64,000 nt of DNA from CBFDCQ01 sp965603355 (lineage in GTDB: Bacteria; Hydrogenedentota; CAZGCA01; CBFDCQ01), in the NCBI GenBank assembly GCA_965603355.1, contig CBFDCQ010000008.1, positions 1-64,000 on the forward strand. Direction: 5' to 3'. Numbering within the stretch: position 1 is the first letter of the stretch; each line of letters opens with the position of its first letter. Positions 43,122-51,265 of this stretch are shown here, piece after piece. Below the pieces are notes generated by a model. That model saw only the letters and a program-made list of their open reading frames with translations. It did no database searches and was not told the DNA's origin. The translations under genes were made by a program, and so were the position numbers.

Positions 43122-44912
43122 ATGATGAACACTCTGAACCGGATGTTCCAAGAGAGCGTGAGGAAGTACGCTTCCATGCCCGCGCTTTCAAGTAAGGCAG
43201 GAGGCGAGTACAAGTCTGTCACCTACAGTGAGATGGGGGCTAAGGTGCGCACGCTCGCGAGCGGTCTGGTGGATTTGGGCGTGCAGAAAGGTGACCGCAT
43301 CGCGCTCATCTCGGAGAACCGTCCTGAGTGGGCGGTTGCTGACATGGCGATCGCGCATGTTGGTGCGATCAACGTTGCGGCTTTCCCAACGCTCCCACCG
43401 GGGCAGGTGGGATACATCGTTGGCGACTCGGGCTCAAAGCTGATACTCGTTTCAGACAAGAAGCAGTTGGCGAAAGCGCTCGAGGTGAAGAAGGTCCAGC
43501 CCGATCTGCGCATCATCACCATGGATTGTCCCGCCGACGCTGTCAACGACGTGATCACCTTGGATGACGTCATGAGGCGCGGCGAAGCTTCACCGCTTAA
43601 CGACACGGACTACGAGGACCTGTGGCGCAGTGTTCAGCCGGATGACTGGGCGAGCATTATTTACACGTCCGGCACGACGGGCGACCCCAAGGGGGCGATT
43701 CTCTCGCACTACAATTTTGCCTCCAATGTAGAGGCTGCCCAGGATGCGTTGACCTTTGAGCCTGGAGACGTGCTGTTGTCTTTCGTTCCTCTCAACCACG
43801 TGATGGGGCGACTGGTGGACCTGTACTTGGCGCTGGGTTGCGGCGCAACGATTGCCTACGTTGAGGATCTGCGTCGGCTGCGGCAGAACATGGCGGAAGT
43901 AAGGCCGCACTACGTGACGCTCGTGCCTCGCGTCTTTGAGATGTTTCAGGAAGGTCTGCTTCGCAACGTCGCCAAAGAGTCTGATTTGAAGCAGAAGTTG
44001 TTCAACTGGGCGCTGTCGGTTGGCGAGCGCCGCACCGAGCGGATACAAGATAGACAGGCGGTGCCGTTTCTGCTTGCGTTCAAATGGCGGTTCGCCGATA
44101 CACTGGTTTTCAGCAAGATCCGCGGGCGGCTGGGTTTGAACCGGCTCAAGTTGTTCCTCACGGGCAGTGCGCCGCTGCCGAAGGCTACGGCGGAGTTTTT
44201 CAGCGCGATGGGAGTGACGATTCTGCAAGGATACGGGCTGACCGAGACGTCGCCTCTTGTCTCTGTGAGCCGTCCCGCCTGGATCAAGTTCGGCACGGTC
44301 GGTCCGCCGGTCATAGATGTCGAGGTGAAAATCGCCGCTGACGGCGAGATCCTGGTGCGCGGCCCGAACATCATGCAAGGTTACTACAACATGCCCGAAA
44401 AGACCGCGGAGGTCATAGAATCTGATGGTTGGTTTCACACGGGCGACATAGGTGAGTTCGATGAAGACGGGTTTCTCAAGATCACCGATCGCAAGAAGGA
44501 CCTCCTCGTTCTGGCCAACGGCAAGAAGGTTGCGCCTCAGCCGATTGAGAATCTTCTGAAAGAGAGTCCCTATATCTCCCAGGTCATCCTCTTTGGCGAC
44601 AAGCAAAGCATTGTAACTGCTCTGGTTGTGCCGTTATTTGAGCGCGTGAAGGCATGGGTAAAGGAACGCGGCATAAGTGTCAGCTCGATAAAGGACAAAG
44701 AGCTTGCGCAGCTCGCTGCGGTGAAGAGCCTGATTCAAGAGGAGATCGAGCGGCTTTCGGGGCACCTCGCCAACTTCGAGAAGGTCCATCGTTTCTCGCT
44801 GATAGACCAGGAGTTCACCGTTGAAGGCGGTGAGATGACCCCAACGCTCAAAGTCAAGCGGCGTGTGGTACTGGAGAAGTACAGGGACGTGATCAAGTCA
44901 ATGTATCGTTGA
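43122..44912 (+). CDS. fadD: Long-chain acyl-CoA synthetase (AMP-forming)
   Basis: About 596 residues. All adenylate-forming motifs are present: A3 YTSGTTGDPKG, the core RVFEMFQEG region, A5 GYGLTETSP, A7 GWFHTGDIGE and A8 DRKKDLLVLANGKKVAPQPIE. The large form with a long linker resembles FadD15/ACSL-type enzymes that activate long-chain fatty acids for degradation or lipid synthesis. I chose the ATG at 43122 because GGGAGG is 8 bases upstream; a GTG at 43113 overlaps that site. It follows the two altered beta-oxidation genes. The catalytic lysine, expected near the C-terminus (ProTLKVKR), appears to be in PTLKVKRRVV. Confidence 0.93.
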   Translation: MMNTLNRMFQESVRKYASMPALSSKAGGEYKSVTYSEMGAKVRTLASGLVDLGVQKGDRIALISENRPEWAVADMAIAHVGAINVAAFPTLPPGQVGYIVGDSGSKLILVSDKKQLAKALEVKKVQPDLRIITMDCPADAVNDVITLDDVMRRGEASPLNDTDYEDLWRSVQPDDWASIIYTSGTTGDPKGAILSHYNFASNVEAAQDALTFEPGDVLLSFVPLNHVMGRLVDLYLALGCGATIAYVEDLRRLRQNMAEVRPHYVTLVPRVFEMFQEGLLRNVAKESDLKQKLFNWALSVGERRTERIQDRQAVPFLLAFKWRFADTLVFSKIRGRLGLNRLKLFLTGSAPLPKATAEFFSAMGVTILQGYGLTETSPLVSVSRPAWIKFGTVGPPVIDVEVKIAADGEILVRGPNIMQGYYNMPEKTAEVIESDGWFHTGDIGEFDEDGFLKITDRKKDLLVLANGKKVAPQPIENLLKESPYISQVILFGDKQSIVTALVVPLFERVKAWVKERGISVSSIKDKELAQLAAVKSLIQEEIERLSGHLANFEKVHRFSLIDQEFTVEGGEMTPTLKVKRRVVLEKYRDVIKSMYR

Positions 44913-45011
44913 TGGAATGGGACACGAAAGAGGCAAGAGGAACATGGGCGTTGGGTAACGACGATTGACACGAGGCTTTCGTGAAGACGAATCGTGACGG
45001 GGGAGATAAGA

Positions 45012-45479
45012 ATGATAAGTAGACTCTCCGTGAAGAGGTCTCTTGGATATTTGGTGGCGGCATTGATACTATCCGCGTGCGGGTGCGCGGGTCTGCGAGG
45101 ACGCGTTCCGGCGAGCGAGTACTCGATTCCAGACGTTTCGGCGGAGGTCGGTGGCGAGTTCACACAGGTTCGCGATGTGGTTAGAGACGTTCTTCGCGAG
45201 AGCCCTGTCGAGATCTATACGCGGGACAAAAGGGGGCTATTTGTCGTCTATGCAAACGTGAGACGCGCGTTTCTGACGCCGCGCAGGTTGCGGCTCGTCG
45301 TAACCCTCGAGCGGGTCTCAGAGAGCAGCACGCGCGTTGCCGTTCAGAGCTTCCCCGAAGCGTACACGGTCAGGCTTCTTACTTATCCCGCGTGGCGTCC
45401 CGCCGCGTTCGGCGACAATTCGCTTGCGGAAGAGATCGTGAGTTTAATCGAGGAGCGGTCGAGCGAAGCGGGCGAGTAG
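45012..45479 (+). CDS. Small lipoprotein of unknown function
   Basis: 155 residues with a lipoprotein signal peptide (hydrophobic segment, then LSAC lipobox). The mature part is a small alpha/beta protein (QVRDVVRDVL; LRLVVTLERV) I do not recognise. ATG 45012 with GGGGGAGAT upstream; an earlier GTG at 44994 has no site. It is at the end of the acyl-CoA run, which does not by itself indicate function. Confidence 0.65.
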   Translation: MISRLSVKRSLGYLVAALILSACGCAGLRGRVPASEYSIPDVSAEVGGEFTQVRDVVRDVLRESPVEIYTRDKRGLFVVYANVRRAFLTPRRLRLVVTLERVSESSTRVAVQSFPEAYTVRLLTYPAWRPAAFGDNSLAEEIVSLIEERSSEAGE

Positions 45480-45717
45480 CTCCTTTCAGCAACCGATCTC
45501 CTGTGTGCGACGGGCGGGTCTGAGACCCGCCTCTACCTGCCGCATCTGCGAGGAGAAAGCCCCCCTTTTATGGTGTATCCGGTTGTGGATGGGCGAATTT
45601 TGAGCTTGACTCAGGATGAAAAGAGGTCTATCATACGAATAAAAGTCCGGGTTAGGGGTATCTAATAAGGCGGAGTGGTAGAAACTCAACGTTTAATCCA
45701 GGCAGTCAGAGGTTGTC
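45480..45717. other. Intergenic region with hairpin repeat and promoter
   Basis: 238 bases. A perfect GC-rich hairpin, GGCGGGTC-TGA-GACCCGCC (45513-45531), belongs to the same type as the repeats at 23899-24047 and 60435-60453. The promoter at 45606-45634 follows. No gene seen. Confidence 0.75.
45606..45634 (+). promoter_or_regulatory. Sigma70-type promoter for the nfeD-floA run
   Basis: TTGACT, 17 bases, TATCAT; the start codon of nfeD lies 84 bases downstream. Confidence 0.7.
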
Positions 45718-47178
45718 ATGAGAAGACGCCGGTTATGGTTGGCAGTGGCTCTATTGGCGGTTGGTTCGGCCATTGCAGGGTCGACGTTCCCGTCACGGGC
45801 GCAGGAGAACGCCGACGGCCTCGTGTATGTGATACCGATCAAGGGCATGATCGGTCCCGGACTGGCCAGCATGGTCGGGAGGAAGATTGACGAGGCGGAA
45901 GAAAAGGGTGCGCAAGCCATAATCTTCGAGATTGACACGCCCGGTGGGCGTGTGGATTCGGCGGCACAGGTTCGTGACGCGATATTCGAGACTCCTTTGC
46001 AGACCATCGGCTATATAAAGTACAGGGCGACTTCGGCCGGTGCGCTCGTCGCGTTGGCCTGCCAGTCCATCGTCGTGGCGCCGGGCAGCTCTATAGGCGC
46101 GGCAGCTCCAATAATGATCGCGCCCGGGGGATCGGGTCCCGTGCCGGGCACCGAGAAGGAGGTCTCTTACGTTCGGACGGAATTCGTCGCGACAGCCGAA
46201 CGCAACAACCATAACACACTTCTCGCGAAGGCTATGGTGGACAAGGACGTCGAGGTATACGCGCGATTCACGGATTCGGGGGTGGAGATATTCGAGGGCC
46301 CTCTGGACGGCGAAAAGCCGCCGGACGTTGAGCTTGTTATCGCCAAGGAGAAGCTTCTCAGTCTGTCGGGGGAGGAGACTCTCAAGCTGGGGCTTGCGGA
46401 ACACGAGGCCAGCAGCGTTGGCCAAGTGCTCAGACTTTATGACATGCGCGGAGCGCGTCTCGTGCGGGCTGAGCTGAGTTGGTCCGAGAGGTTGGCGCGG
46501 CATCTCACGCACCCCGCTGTCAGCGGGCTGCTGCTGACGTTTGGTTTCTTGGGCATCATATACGAACTGAAGATCCCGGGGTGGGGAATCAGCGGGACCA
46601 TAGGGCTGACCTGCCTCGCTCTGTTCTTTGGCGCCCACCTTCTTGTTGGTCTTGCGGAATGGATGGAATTGCTGCTTTTCGGGGCGGGGATAGTGCTGAT
46701 TATTGCGGAGATATTCTTCATTCCGGGGTTTGGCATAGCTGGAATATCGGGTACCGCATGTCTGATGGCCGCGATCTATCTTGCGCTCGTGAAATCGCCC
46801 ATACCGAGGAGCCCGGATGAGATCGCACAGTTCCAGCGCGCAATGTACACACTGGTCTGGTTCGTGTTAGCGTCGCCGATCATCCTGGTATTGACGTGGA
46901 AACTGCTGCCGCGTACCCCGTTCTACGGGCGGATTGTACAGGTGGCGGAGGAACGTGCCGATCTGGGTTTCACGGCTGCTTCTACGGAGTCGTATATTGG
47001 CCAAGTTGGACGTACCGTCACGATTCTGAGACCTGCAGGTCGCGCGCGGTTCGAGGGCCGGCTTGTGGATGTCGTTGCTGAAGGTGAGTTTATCCCTCCC
47101 GGCACTCAGGTGAGGGTGGTTGACGTTAAGGGTAGCCGTGTGGTTGTCATCCCGGATGAGGAGGTTAAGGAAAGCTAG
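45718..47178 (+). CDS. nfeD: NfeD family membrane-bound serine protease
   Basis: 486 residues. A signal peptide is followed by a ClpP-class serine protease domain (about 30-240; FEIDTPGGRVDSA, TSAGALVALACQSIV with the nucleophile Ser, LLAKAMVDKDVEVYA with the general-base Lys). Several membrane segments (about 255-400) and the NfeD OB-fold domain (GQVGRTVTILRPAGRARFEG) complete it. This is the long, protease-bearing NfeD type. NfeD partners flotillin-like/stomatin proteins in membrane quality control or microdomains, and FloA is encoded three genes downstream. Confidence 0.93.
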   Translation: MRRRRLWLAVALLAVGSAIAGSTFPSRAQENADGLVYVIPIKGMIGPGLASMVGRKIDEAEEKGAQAIIFEIDTPGGRVDSAAQVRDAIFETPLQTIGYIKYRATSAGALVALACQSIVVAPGSSIGAAAPIMIAPGGSGPVPGTEKEVSYVRTEFVATAERNNHNTLLAKAMVDKDVEVYARFTDSGVEIFEGPLDGEKPPDVELVIAKEKLLSLSGEETLKLGLAEHEASSVGQVLRLYDMRGARLVRAELSWSERLARHLTHPAVSGLLLTFGFLGIIYELKIPGWGISGTIGLTCLALFFGAHLLVGLAEWMELLLFGAGIVLIIAEIFFIPGFGIAGISGTACLMAAIYLALVKSPIPRSPDEIAQFQRAMYTLVWFVLASPIILVLTWKLLPRTPFYGRIVQVAEERADLGFTAASTESYIGQVGRTVTILRPAGRARFEGRLVDVVAEGEFIPPGTQVRVVDVKGSRVVVIPDEEVKES

Positions 47179-47180
47179 AG

Positions 47181-47507
47181 ATGCTGAGCAAAAAGAAGAA
47201 GACGCTTCACAAGATGCTGAAAATGCTTTTGCGCGACTTGCGCGATCTGGAACATCGAGGTGCTGGTTATTACAGCGCCGTACCGTATGCGGAGCGGTAC
47301 AATAAGCTGCTCGGTCAGATCAGATCGTCGTACCCGGACGATGCGGACCTGCTTGGCACGTTCGAGGATATGGTGCCGGAATCCTCTACCGATTCGGCGG
47401 TCAAGGCCAAGGCGGTCGAGAGGCTTATTGTGGAGATAGGTCAGCTCATGGCCTTCATTGAAGCCTCTTTCGAGGCGGAAGAGGAAAAAGGAGACGAGGA
47501 CTCGTGA
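47181..47507 (+). CDS. Small helical protein of unknown function, between two nfeD genes
   Basis: 108 residues, rich in Lys at the start and Glu/Asp at the end, probably helical; no signal or membrane segment. No family recognised. Two bases after nfeD, and its last codons overlap the start of the next NfeD gene by 4 bases (GTGA), so it is translated as part of the NfeD-FloA unit. Confidence 0.6.
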   Translation: MLSKKKKTLHKMLKMLLRDLRDLEHRGAGYYSAVPYAERYNKLLGQIRSSYPDDADLLGTFEDMVPESSTDSAVKAKAVERLIVEIGQLMAFIEASFEAEEEKGDEDS

Positions 47508-48004
47508 TAGTCTTACTGCTGTTTCTGGCTGGAATGGCGCTGCTTTTCTGCGAGCTGTTTATTCCGGGCGGCGTTCTCGGTACGGTGGGTATTGTCTGCA
47601 TCGGTGGAAGCATCTTCTTCGCATTCAGGGACTACCCCGACGCTGCGCTGGCGGTGCTCGCAGGTGAGGTTCTAGTTCTTGCTGTAGGAGTTGTGGTATG
47701 GCTGAGAGTATTTCCCCATACACCTATCGCTCGACGTCTCACCCTGGCGCGGGAGTTTGACGCCGAAGAAGGTTTCACGAGCGCATCCTCGGAGCTGGAA
47801 GAGTATGTCGGCAAGCAAGGCGTGGCCGTGACGATCTTGAGACCGGCCGGAATCGCTCTGATCGAGGGGAAACGAGTGAACGTTGTGACAGACGGGGAGT
47901 TCATTGAGAAGGACGAGCGGGTAAAGGTGTCGGAAGTGGAAGGAGGACGTATAGTCGTTCTGCCGGTGACCGATAGCGATGCGGGGGCGGACGCGGATAC
48001 GTAG
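47504..48004 (+). CDS. Short NfeD-like protein
   Basis: 166 residues. Three membrane segments in the first 75 residues precede an NfeD OB-fold domain (LEEYVGKQGVAVTILRPAGIALIEGKRVNVVTDGEF), closely matching the C-terminal domain of the upstream long NfeD. It lacks the protease part. Start is GTG with AAAGGAG upstream. Such short NfeD proteins normally pair with a stomatin/flotillin partner, here FloA. Confidence 0.9.
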   Translation: MIVLLLFLAGMALLFCELFIPGGVLGTVGIVCIGGSIFFAFRDYPDAALAVLAGEVLVLAVGVVVWLRVFPHTPIARRLTLAREFDAEEGFTSASSELEEYVGKQGVAVTILRPAGIALIEGKRVNVVTDGEFIEKDERVKVSEVEGGRIVVLPVTDSDAGADADT

Positions 48005-48264
48005 TAGGGTCTGGCAGCCCTTTAGAAAGGACAGGCGAAGGCGAGGCAGACTTGGACGCGACGCACTGTTAGGGTGCAGGAATGACGCATTGCTAGGGTG
48101 CGGGAATGACGCGTTGGTAGGGTGCGTGCGTGACGGGCAGTTGGAGTGTGGGAGTGGCGCATTTGGGAAAGAATGACGCCTTGGAGGCTCGGGCTCACAA
48201 GGAGCGGCACATCATAGAAACATTAACGGAACTGTAGGTTAGATTCAATGAAAGGAGACTGACA
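48005..48264. repeat. Imperfect 24-bp tandem repeats upstream of floA
   Basis: Four consecutive 24-base units, 48060-48083, 48084-48107, 48108-48131 and 48132-48155, share a pattern like GACGCATTGCTAGGGTGCGG; a degenerate fifth unit follows to about 48174. The repeat lies between two genes of the same operon. Confidence 0.8.
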
Positions 48265-49299
48265 ATGCCACACCCAGCTCTATTGGTAGGATTGTTCGTC
48301 GGCGGGATAGTGCTGCTCATCGCCTTCGCGGTGCTCGCGAGGTTCTTCGGCCTCTGGCTGAGGGCGGCGCTATCCGGAGCCAAGGTTACGTTCACGAACC
48401 TTATCGGCATGACCTTGCGTAACGTGTCGCCGAAGATAATTGTCGACAGCCGTATCATGGCGGTGAAGGCGGGACTCCCGCTCAGCGTGAACGATCTCGA
48501 GACACATTATCTCGCGCGCGGAAACGTCTTGAACGTGGTGAGAGCTTTAATTGCGGCAAGTAAGGCGGGCATCGAGCTGGAGTTCCCGCAGGCTGCCGCG
48601 ATCGATCTCGCCGGCCGGGATGTGCTCGACGCCGTGAAAACATCTGTTAATCCCCGCGTCATTGACGCGCCCGACCCAGGGAGGGGTAAAGATACTGTTA
48701 GCGCCGTGGCGATGGACGGTATCCAGCTTAAGGCCAAGGCGAGGGTGACGGTCAGGGCCAACCTCGAACGGTTGGTCGGCGGTGCGACCGAGGAGACTAT
48801 CATTGCGAGGGTCGGCGAAGGAATCGTGACCACGATAGGTTCCTCCGAGACTTACAAGAGCGTGCTTGAGAATCCCGACTCCATCTCGAAGAGGGTTCTG
48901 GATAGAGGTCTCGATTCCGGGACGGCGTTCGAGATTCTGTCCATTGATATTGCGGACGTTGACGTCGGCGAAAACATCGGCGCGCAACTTCAGGCGAGAC
49001 AGGCGGAGAGCGACAAGCTTGTCGCTCAGGCGCGGGCGGAGGCGCGTCGCGCGACCGCCGTGGCGCGTGAGCAGGAGATGAAAGCGCTGGTTCAGGAAAT
49101 GCGCGCGCGTGTGGTCGAGGCGGAAGCCGAGGTGCCTAAGGCCATGGCAGAGGCGTTCCGCGCGGGTAACCTGGGTATACTGGACTACTACAAGTTCAAG
49201 AATATCCAGGCGGACACGTCCATGCGCGATTCCATAGCTGGTGTGGGCGAAGGCGAAGAGAAACGTGAGGAAGAGAAACGTGAGGAAGACAAACGTTAG
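48265..49299 (+). CDS. floA: Flotillin-like protein FloA
   Basis: 344 residues, typical FloA/YqfA (UPF0365). A membrane-inserting N-terminus (about 7-30) is followed by the family blocks LIGMTLRNVSPKIIVDSRIM, THYLARGNVLNVVRALIAAS, and the late coiled-coil region AEARRATAVAREQEMKALVQ that is used for assembly. FloA forms bacterial lipid-raft-like scaffolds and works with NfeD. ATG with AAAGGAG upstream. The C-terminus ends in a small duplicated acidic/basic tail (EEKREEEKREEDKR). Confidence 0.95.
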   Translation: MPHPALLVGLFVGGIVLLIAFAVLARFFGLWLRAALSGAKVTFTNLIGMTLRNVSPKIIVDSRIMAVKAGLPLSVNDLETHYLARGNVLNVVRALIAASKAGIELEFPQAAAIDLAGRDVLDAVKTSVNPRVIDAPDPGRGKDTVSAVAMDGIQLKAKARVTVRANLERLVGGATEETIIARVGEGIVTTIGSSETYKSVLENPDSISKRVLDRGLDSGTAFEILSIDIADVDVGENIGAQLQARQAESDKLVAQARAEARRATAVAREQEMKALVQEMRARVVEAEAEVPKAMAEAFRAGNLGILDYYKFKNIQADTSMRDSIAGVGEGEEKREEEKREEDKR

Positions 49300-49311
49300 A
49301 GGTGATCAGAA

Positions 49312-49881
49312 ATGAATCCCTTTCCGCTTATCATTCTGTTCATTGTCGGTGCCAACATCATCAAGGGCATTCGAGAACAGGCTAAGAAGCAGCAGGAGAT
49401 GGGTGGACAGCAGCCAGGGGAGCAATCCCCAAAGCTCTTCGAGACCGAGGATGGAACACCGCCTGGCGCGGTCCAGCACCCTTCGCAGCAGCAACGGCCG
49501 GCGGCTGACACAGGGAAGATACCGCCGGTTTTTGGAACGGGACCCAGGGGCACCGTTTTCGACCAGTGGTTTGGAGAGAGCCAGCAGGAAAAGGGAGTTG
49601 CCTGGGAAGCTCAGCGGGACGAGATCGGCGAGTTTCTTGGGATTAAACCCAAACCGGTGCCTGTTGTTGCGCCGCCCATGCCTATAGTCGAAGAGGTGAC
49701 GGCCGAGCCGATACTGGAGGAAGTGCGGCGGCCGACGATTCCCGTTGCGAGAAGGAAGCGCGGACCGATCCAAAAGAAAGCGGCGCGGATGCTGCCTCGT
49801 GGCGTGTTCGGCGACATGGGCGATGTGAGGCGCGGGATAATTATGTCGGAGATACTCGGGCCACCCAAGGGGCTGCAGTAA
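49312..49881 (+). CDS. Membrane-anchored protein of unknown function
   Basis: 189 residues. The hydrophobic N-terminus (PLIILFIVGANII) would anchor it, and the rest is Gln/Pro-rich and low complexity with a basic C-terminal region. ATG with GAGGTGATC upstream. It is the last gene of the NfeD-FloA unit, 12 bp after floA. I recognise no family; a link with the FloA/NfeD membrane system is inferred from position only. Confidence 0.6.
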   Translation: MNPFPLIILFIVGANIIKGIREQAKKQQEMGGQQPGEQSPKLFETEDGTPPGAVQHPSQQQRPAADTGKIPPVFGTGPRGTVFDQWFGESQQEKGVAWEAQRDEIGEFLGIKPKPVPVVAPPMPIVEEVTAEPILEEVRRPTIPVARRKRGPIQKKAARMLPRGVFGDMGDVRRGIIMSEILGPPKGLQ

Positions 49882-49906
49882 GTCTGACTCAGCGATGTGA
49901 GATGGT

Positions 49907-49937
49907 GGGGGCACACCACAGCGGTGTGCCCCCTTTT
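49907..49937 (+). terminator. Rho-independent terminator of the nfeD-floA run
   Basis: An 11-bp perfect stem GGGGGCACACC/GGTGTGCCCCC with a 5-base loop and a TTTT run. Confidence 0.9.
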
Positions 49938-50019
49938 GCTATCTTACCCAATGCTGCCACTCTGAGTCCGCGGCGGCGGGCGAAGAATCTCAAATCCAGT
50001 AAATGGCGGGAAAAAGTAC

Positions 50020-50048
50020 TTGACAAGGATTGATAATAGGTGTATAAT
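50020..50048 (+). promoter_or_regulatory. Perfect-consensus sigma70 promoter of the marR gene
   Basis: TTGACA, 17 bases, TATAAT. The perfect palindrome GTGTAT-A-ATACAC (50040-50052) covers the -10, the usual place for a MarR-family operator. Confidence 0.85.
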
Positions 50049-50082
50049 ACACATGTGAACTAAGGGAGAAAGGAGAACGAAG

Positions 50083-50559
50083 GTGGGACTGAAAGAGGAA
50101 CTTGGATTGAAAATACCCTTTACCGTACCTGCGCACGAGGCGCTGCTGAGTATCTTCTTCACGGGATCTCTGATCAAGAAGAAGGCCCGAGAGTTCTTCA
50201 GCGCGTATGGCGTCACGGATGTGCAGTTCAACCTCATGATGCTGCTGATGTACCATTCAGGGGACGATGGGGGATTGACCCAGGCTGATTTGAGCCGCAT
50301 GATGCTCGTGAATAGGGCCAACATAACGTCGCTCGTAGACAGGATGGAGAAGGCGAGTCTGGTTGTCCGGACCGCGGTGCCAGGCGACAGGAGGTACAAC
50401 TCCGTTCGGCTGACGGCGCACGGCAAGAAGGTCCTGCTTGACGTCGAGGAGGAGTATGCTCACGAGGTCGCGAAGATCATGGGAGCGCTCGACGACTCCG
50501 AAGTGCGCGACCTTATAGGGGACCTGGAACGTATTCGGACAAGTCTTAAGGGGCGTTGA
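50083..50559 (+). CDS. MarR family transcriptional regulator
   Basis: 158 residues with the winged-helix core LTQADLSRMMLVNRANITSLVDRMEKASLV, then the wing RTAVPGDRRYNSVRLTAHGKKV. The DRR/R wing and dimerisation helices are intact. The start is GTG with AGGAG 7 bases upstream; the operator-like palindrome on its own promoter implies autorepression. Downstream genes in the same direction (151 bp later) are uncharacterised membrane and lipoproteins, which could be its regulon. The ligand is unknown. Confidence 0.92.
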   Translation: MGLKEELGLKIPFTVPAHEALLSIFFTGSLIKKKAREFFSAYGVTDVQFNLMMLLMYHSGDDGGLTQADLSRMMLVNRANITSLVDRMEKASLVVRTAVPGDRRYNSVRLTAHGKKVLLDVEEEYAHEVAKIMGALDDSEVRDLIGDLERIRTSLKGR

Positions 50560-50719
50560 CGGAGGATTGACATTCAGACGTGGTCAAGCGAGGGGGTTTT
50601 TGGATAAGGATAGTTTATATATGTATCGTATATATGCGGATTTATTCGGCTGCCATATATACTCACGATAACTCTGGTTTGGGTCCAGGGGCGGCATTCT
50701 AAAACAGGAGGTGGTTGAA

Positions 50720-51166
50720 ATGAAGGGGTTTCCGAAACTAGGACGCCTGACGAGGGCTCGGAAGGTATCGCTCGTTCTGGTTGCGGTGAGCTGTGTTTCA
50801 CTGATAGCGGCTTTTGTTGTTGGAGTCAGTGATAACTGGCCGGGGATAACGCTATGCTACATCGCGGCTACGACTTTCATTCTTGCTCTTGTGCATAGCG
50901 GGCGTCGGATAAGGAACTTCTTGATCCTCCTTGGCATGGGGCTGGTCGGGTTCCCTCTGTTTGCTGTGCTGCACAATGTCTTTTATGCGCTGGGGGAAAT
51001 AGCGAAAGATATCGCCATAGTGCACCATTCCATGGGGCTCTTGCATGCGGCATTCTTTATCATTGCGATTATGTTCTGCCCGGCGGCTGTCGTGATTGGC
51101 GCTGTTGGCAGCGTGGTAGTTGCAGCGATGAATAGGCGAAGACAGATGTCCAATGAAGCGGCATAG
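50720..51166 (+). CDS. Small membrane protein of unknown function
   Basis: 148 residues with four membrane segments (about 15-40, 45-62, 68-88, 105-138). An excellent ribosome-binding site (AGGAGGTG, 8 bases before the ATG at 50720) supports it. No family recognised. It follows the MarR gene after an AT-rich spacer containing TATATATG-type sequences. Confidence 0.65.
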   Translation: MKGFPKLGRLTRARKVSLVLVAVSCVSLIAAFVVGVSDNWPGITLCYIAATTFILALVHSGRRIRNFLILLGMGLVGFPLFAVLHNVFYALGEIAKDIAIVHHSMGLLHAAFFIIAIMFCPAAVVIGAVGSVVVAAMNRRRQMSNEAA

Positions 51167-51265
51167 CGAAGTGCGTGGGACAGGATAAGGGGCGTGCCTT
51201 TGCGGTAGTGGAGTGAGGGTGCTTGAGGTTGGGACAACCGAGACGTATCGGGAGGGATGAGAACC

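Noticed and set aside
38964..45479. A complete fatty-acid degradation operon
   Set aside because: No acyl-CoA dehydrogenase or electron-transfer flavoprotein gene is present, and the two core enzymes lack key residues, so a working pathway cannot be claimed from this window.
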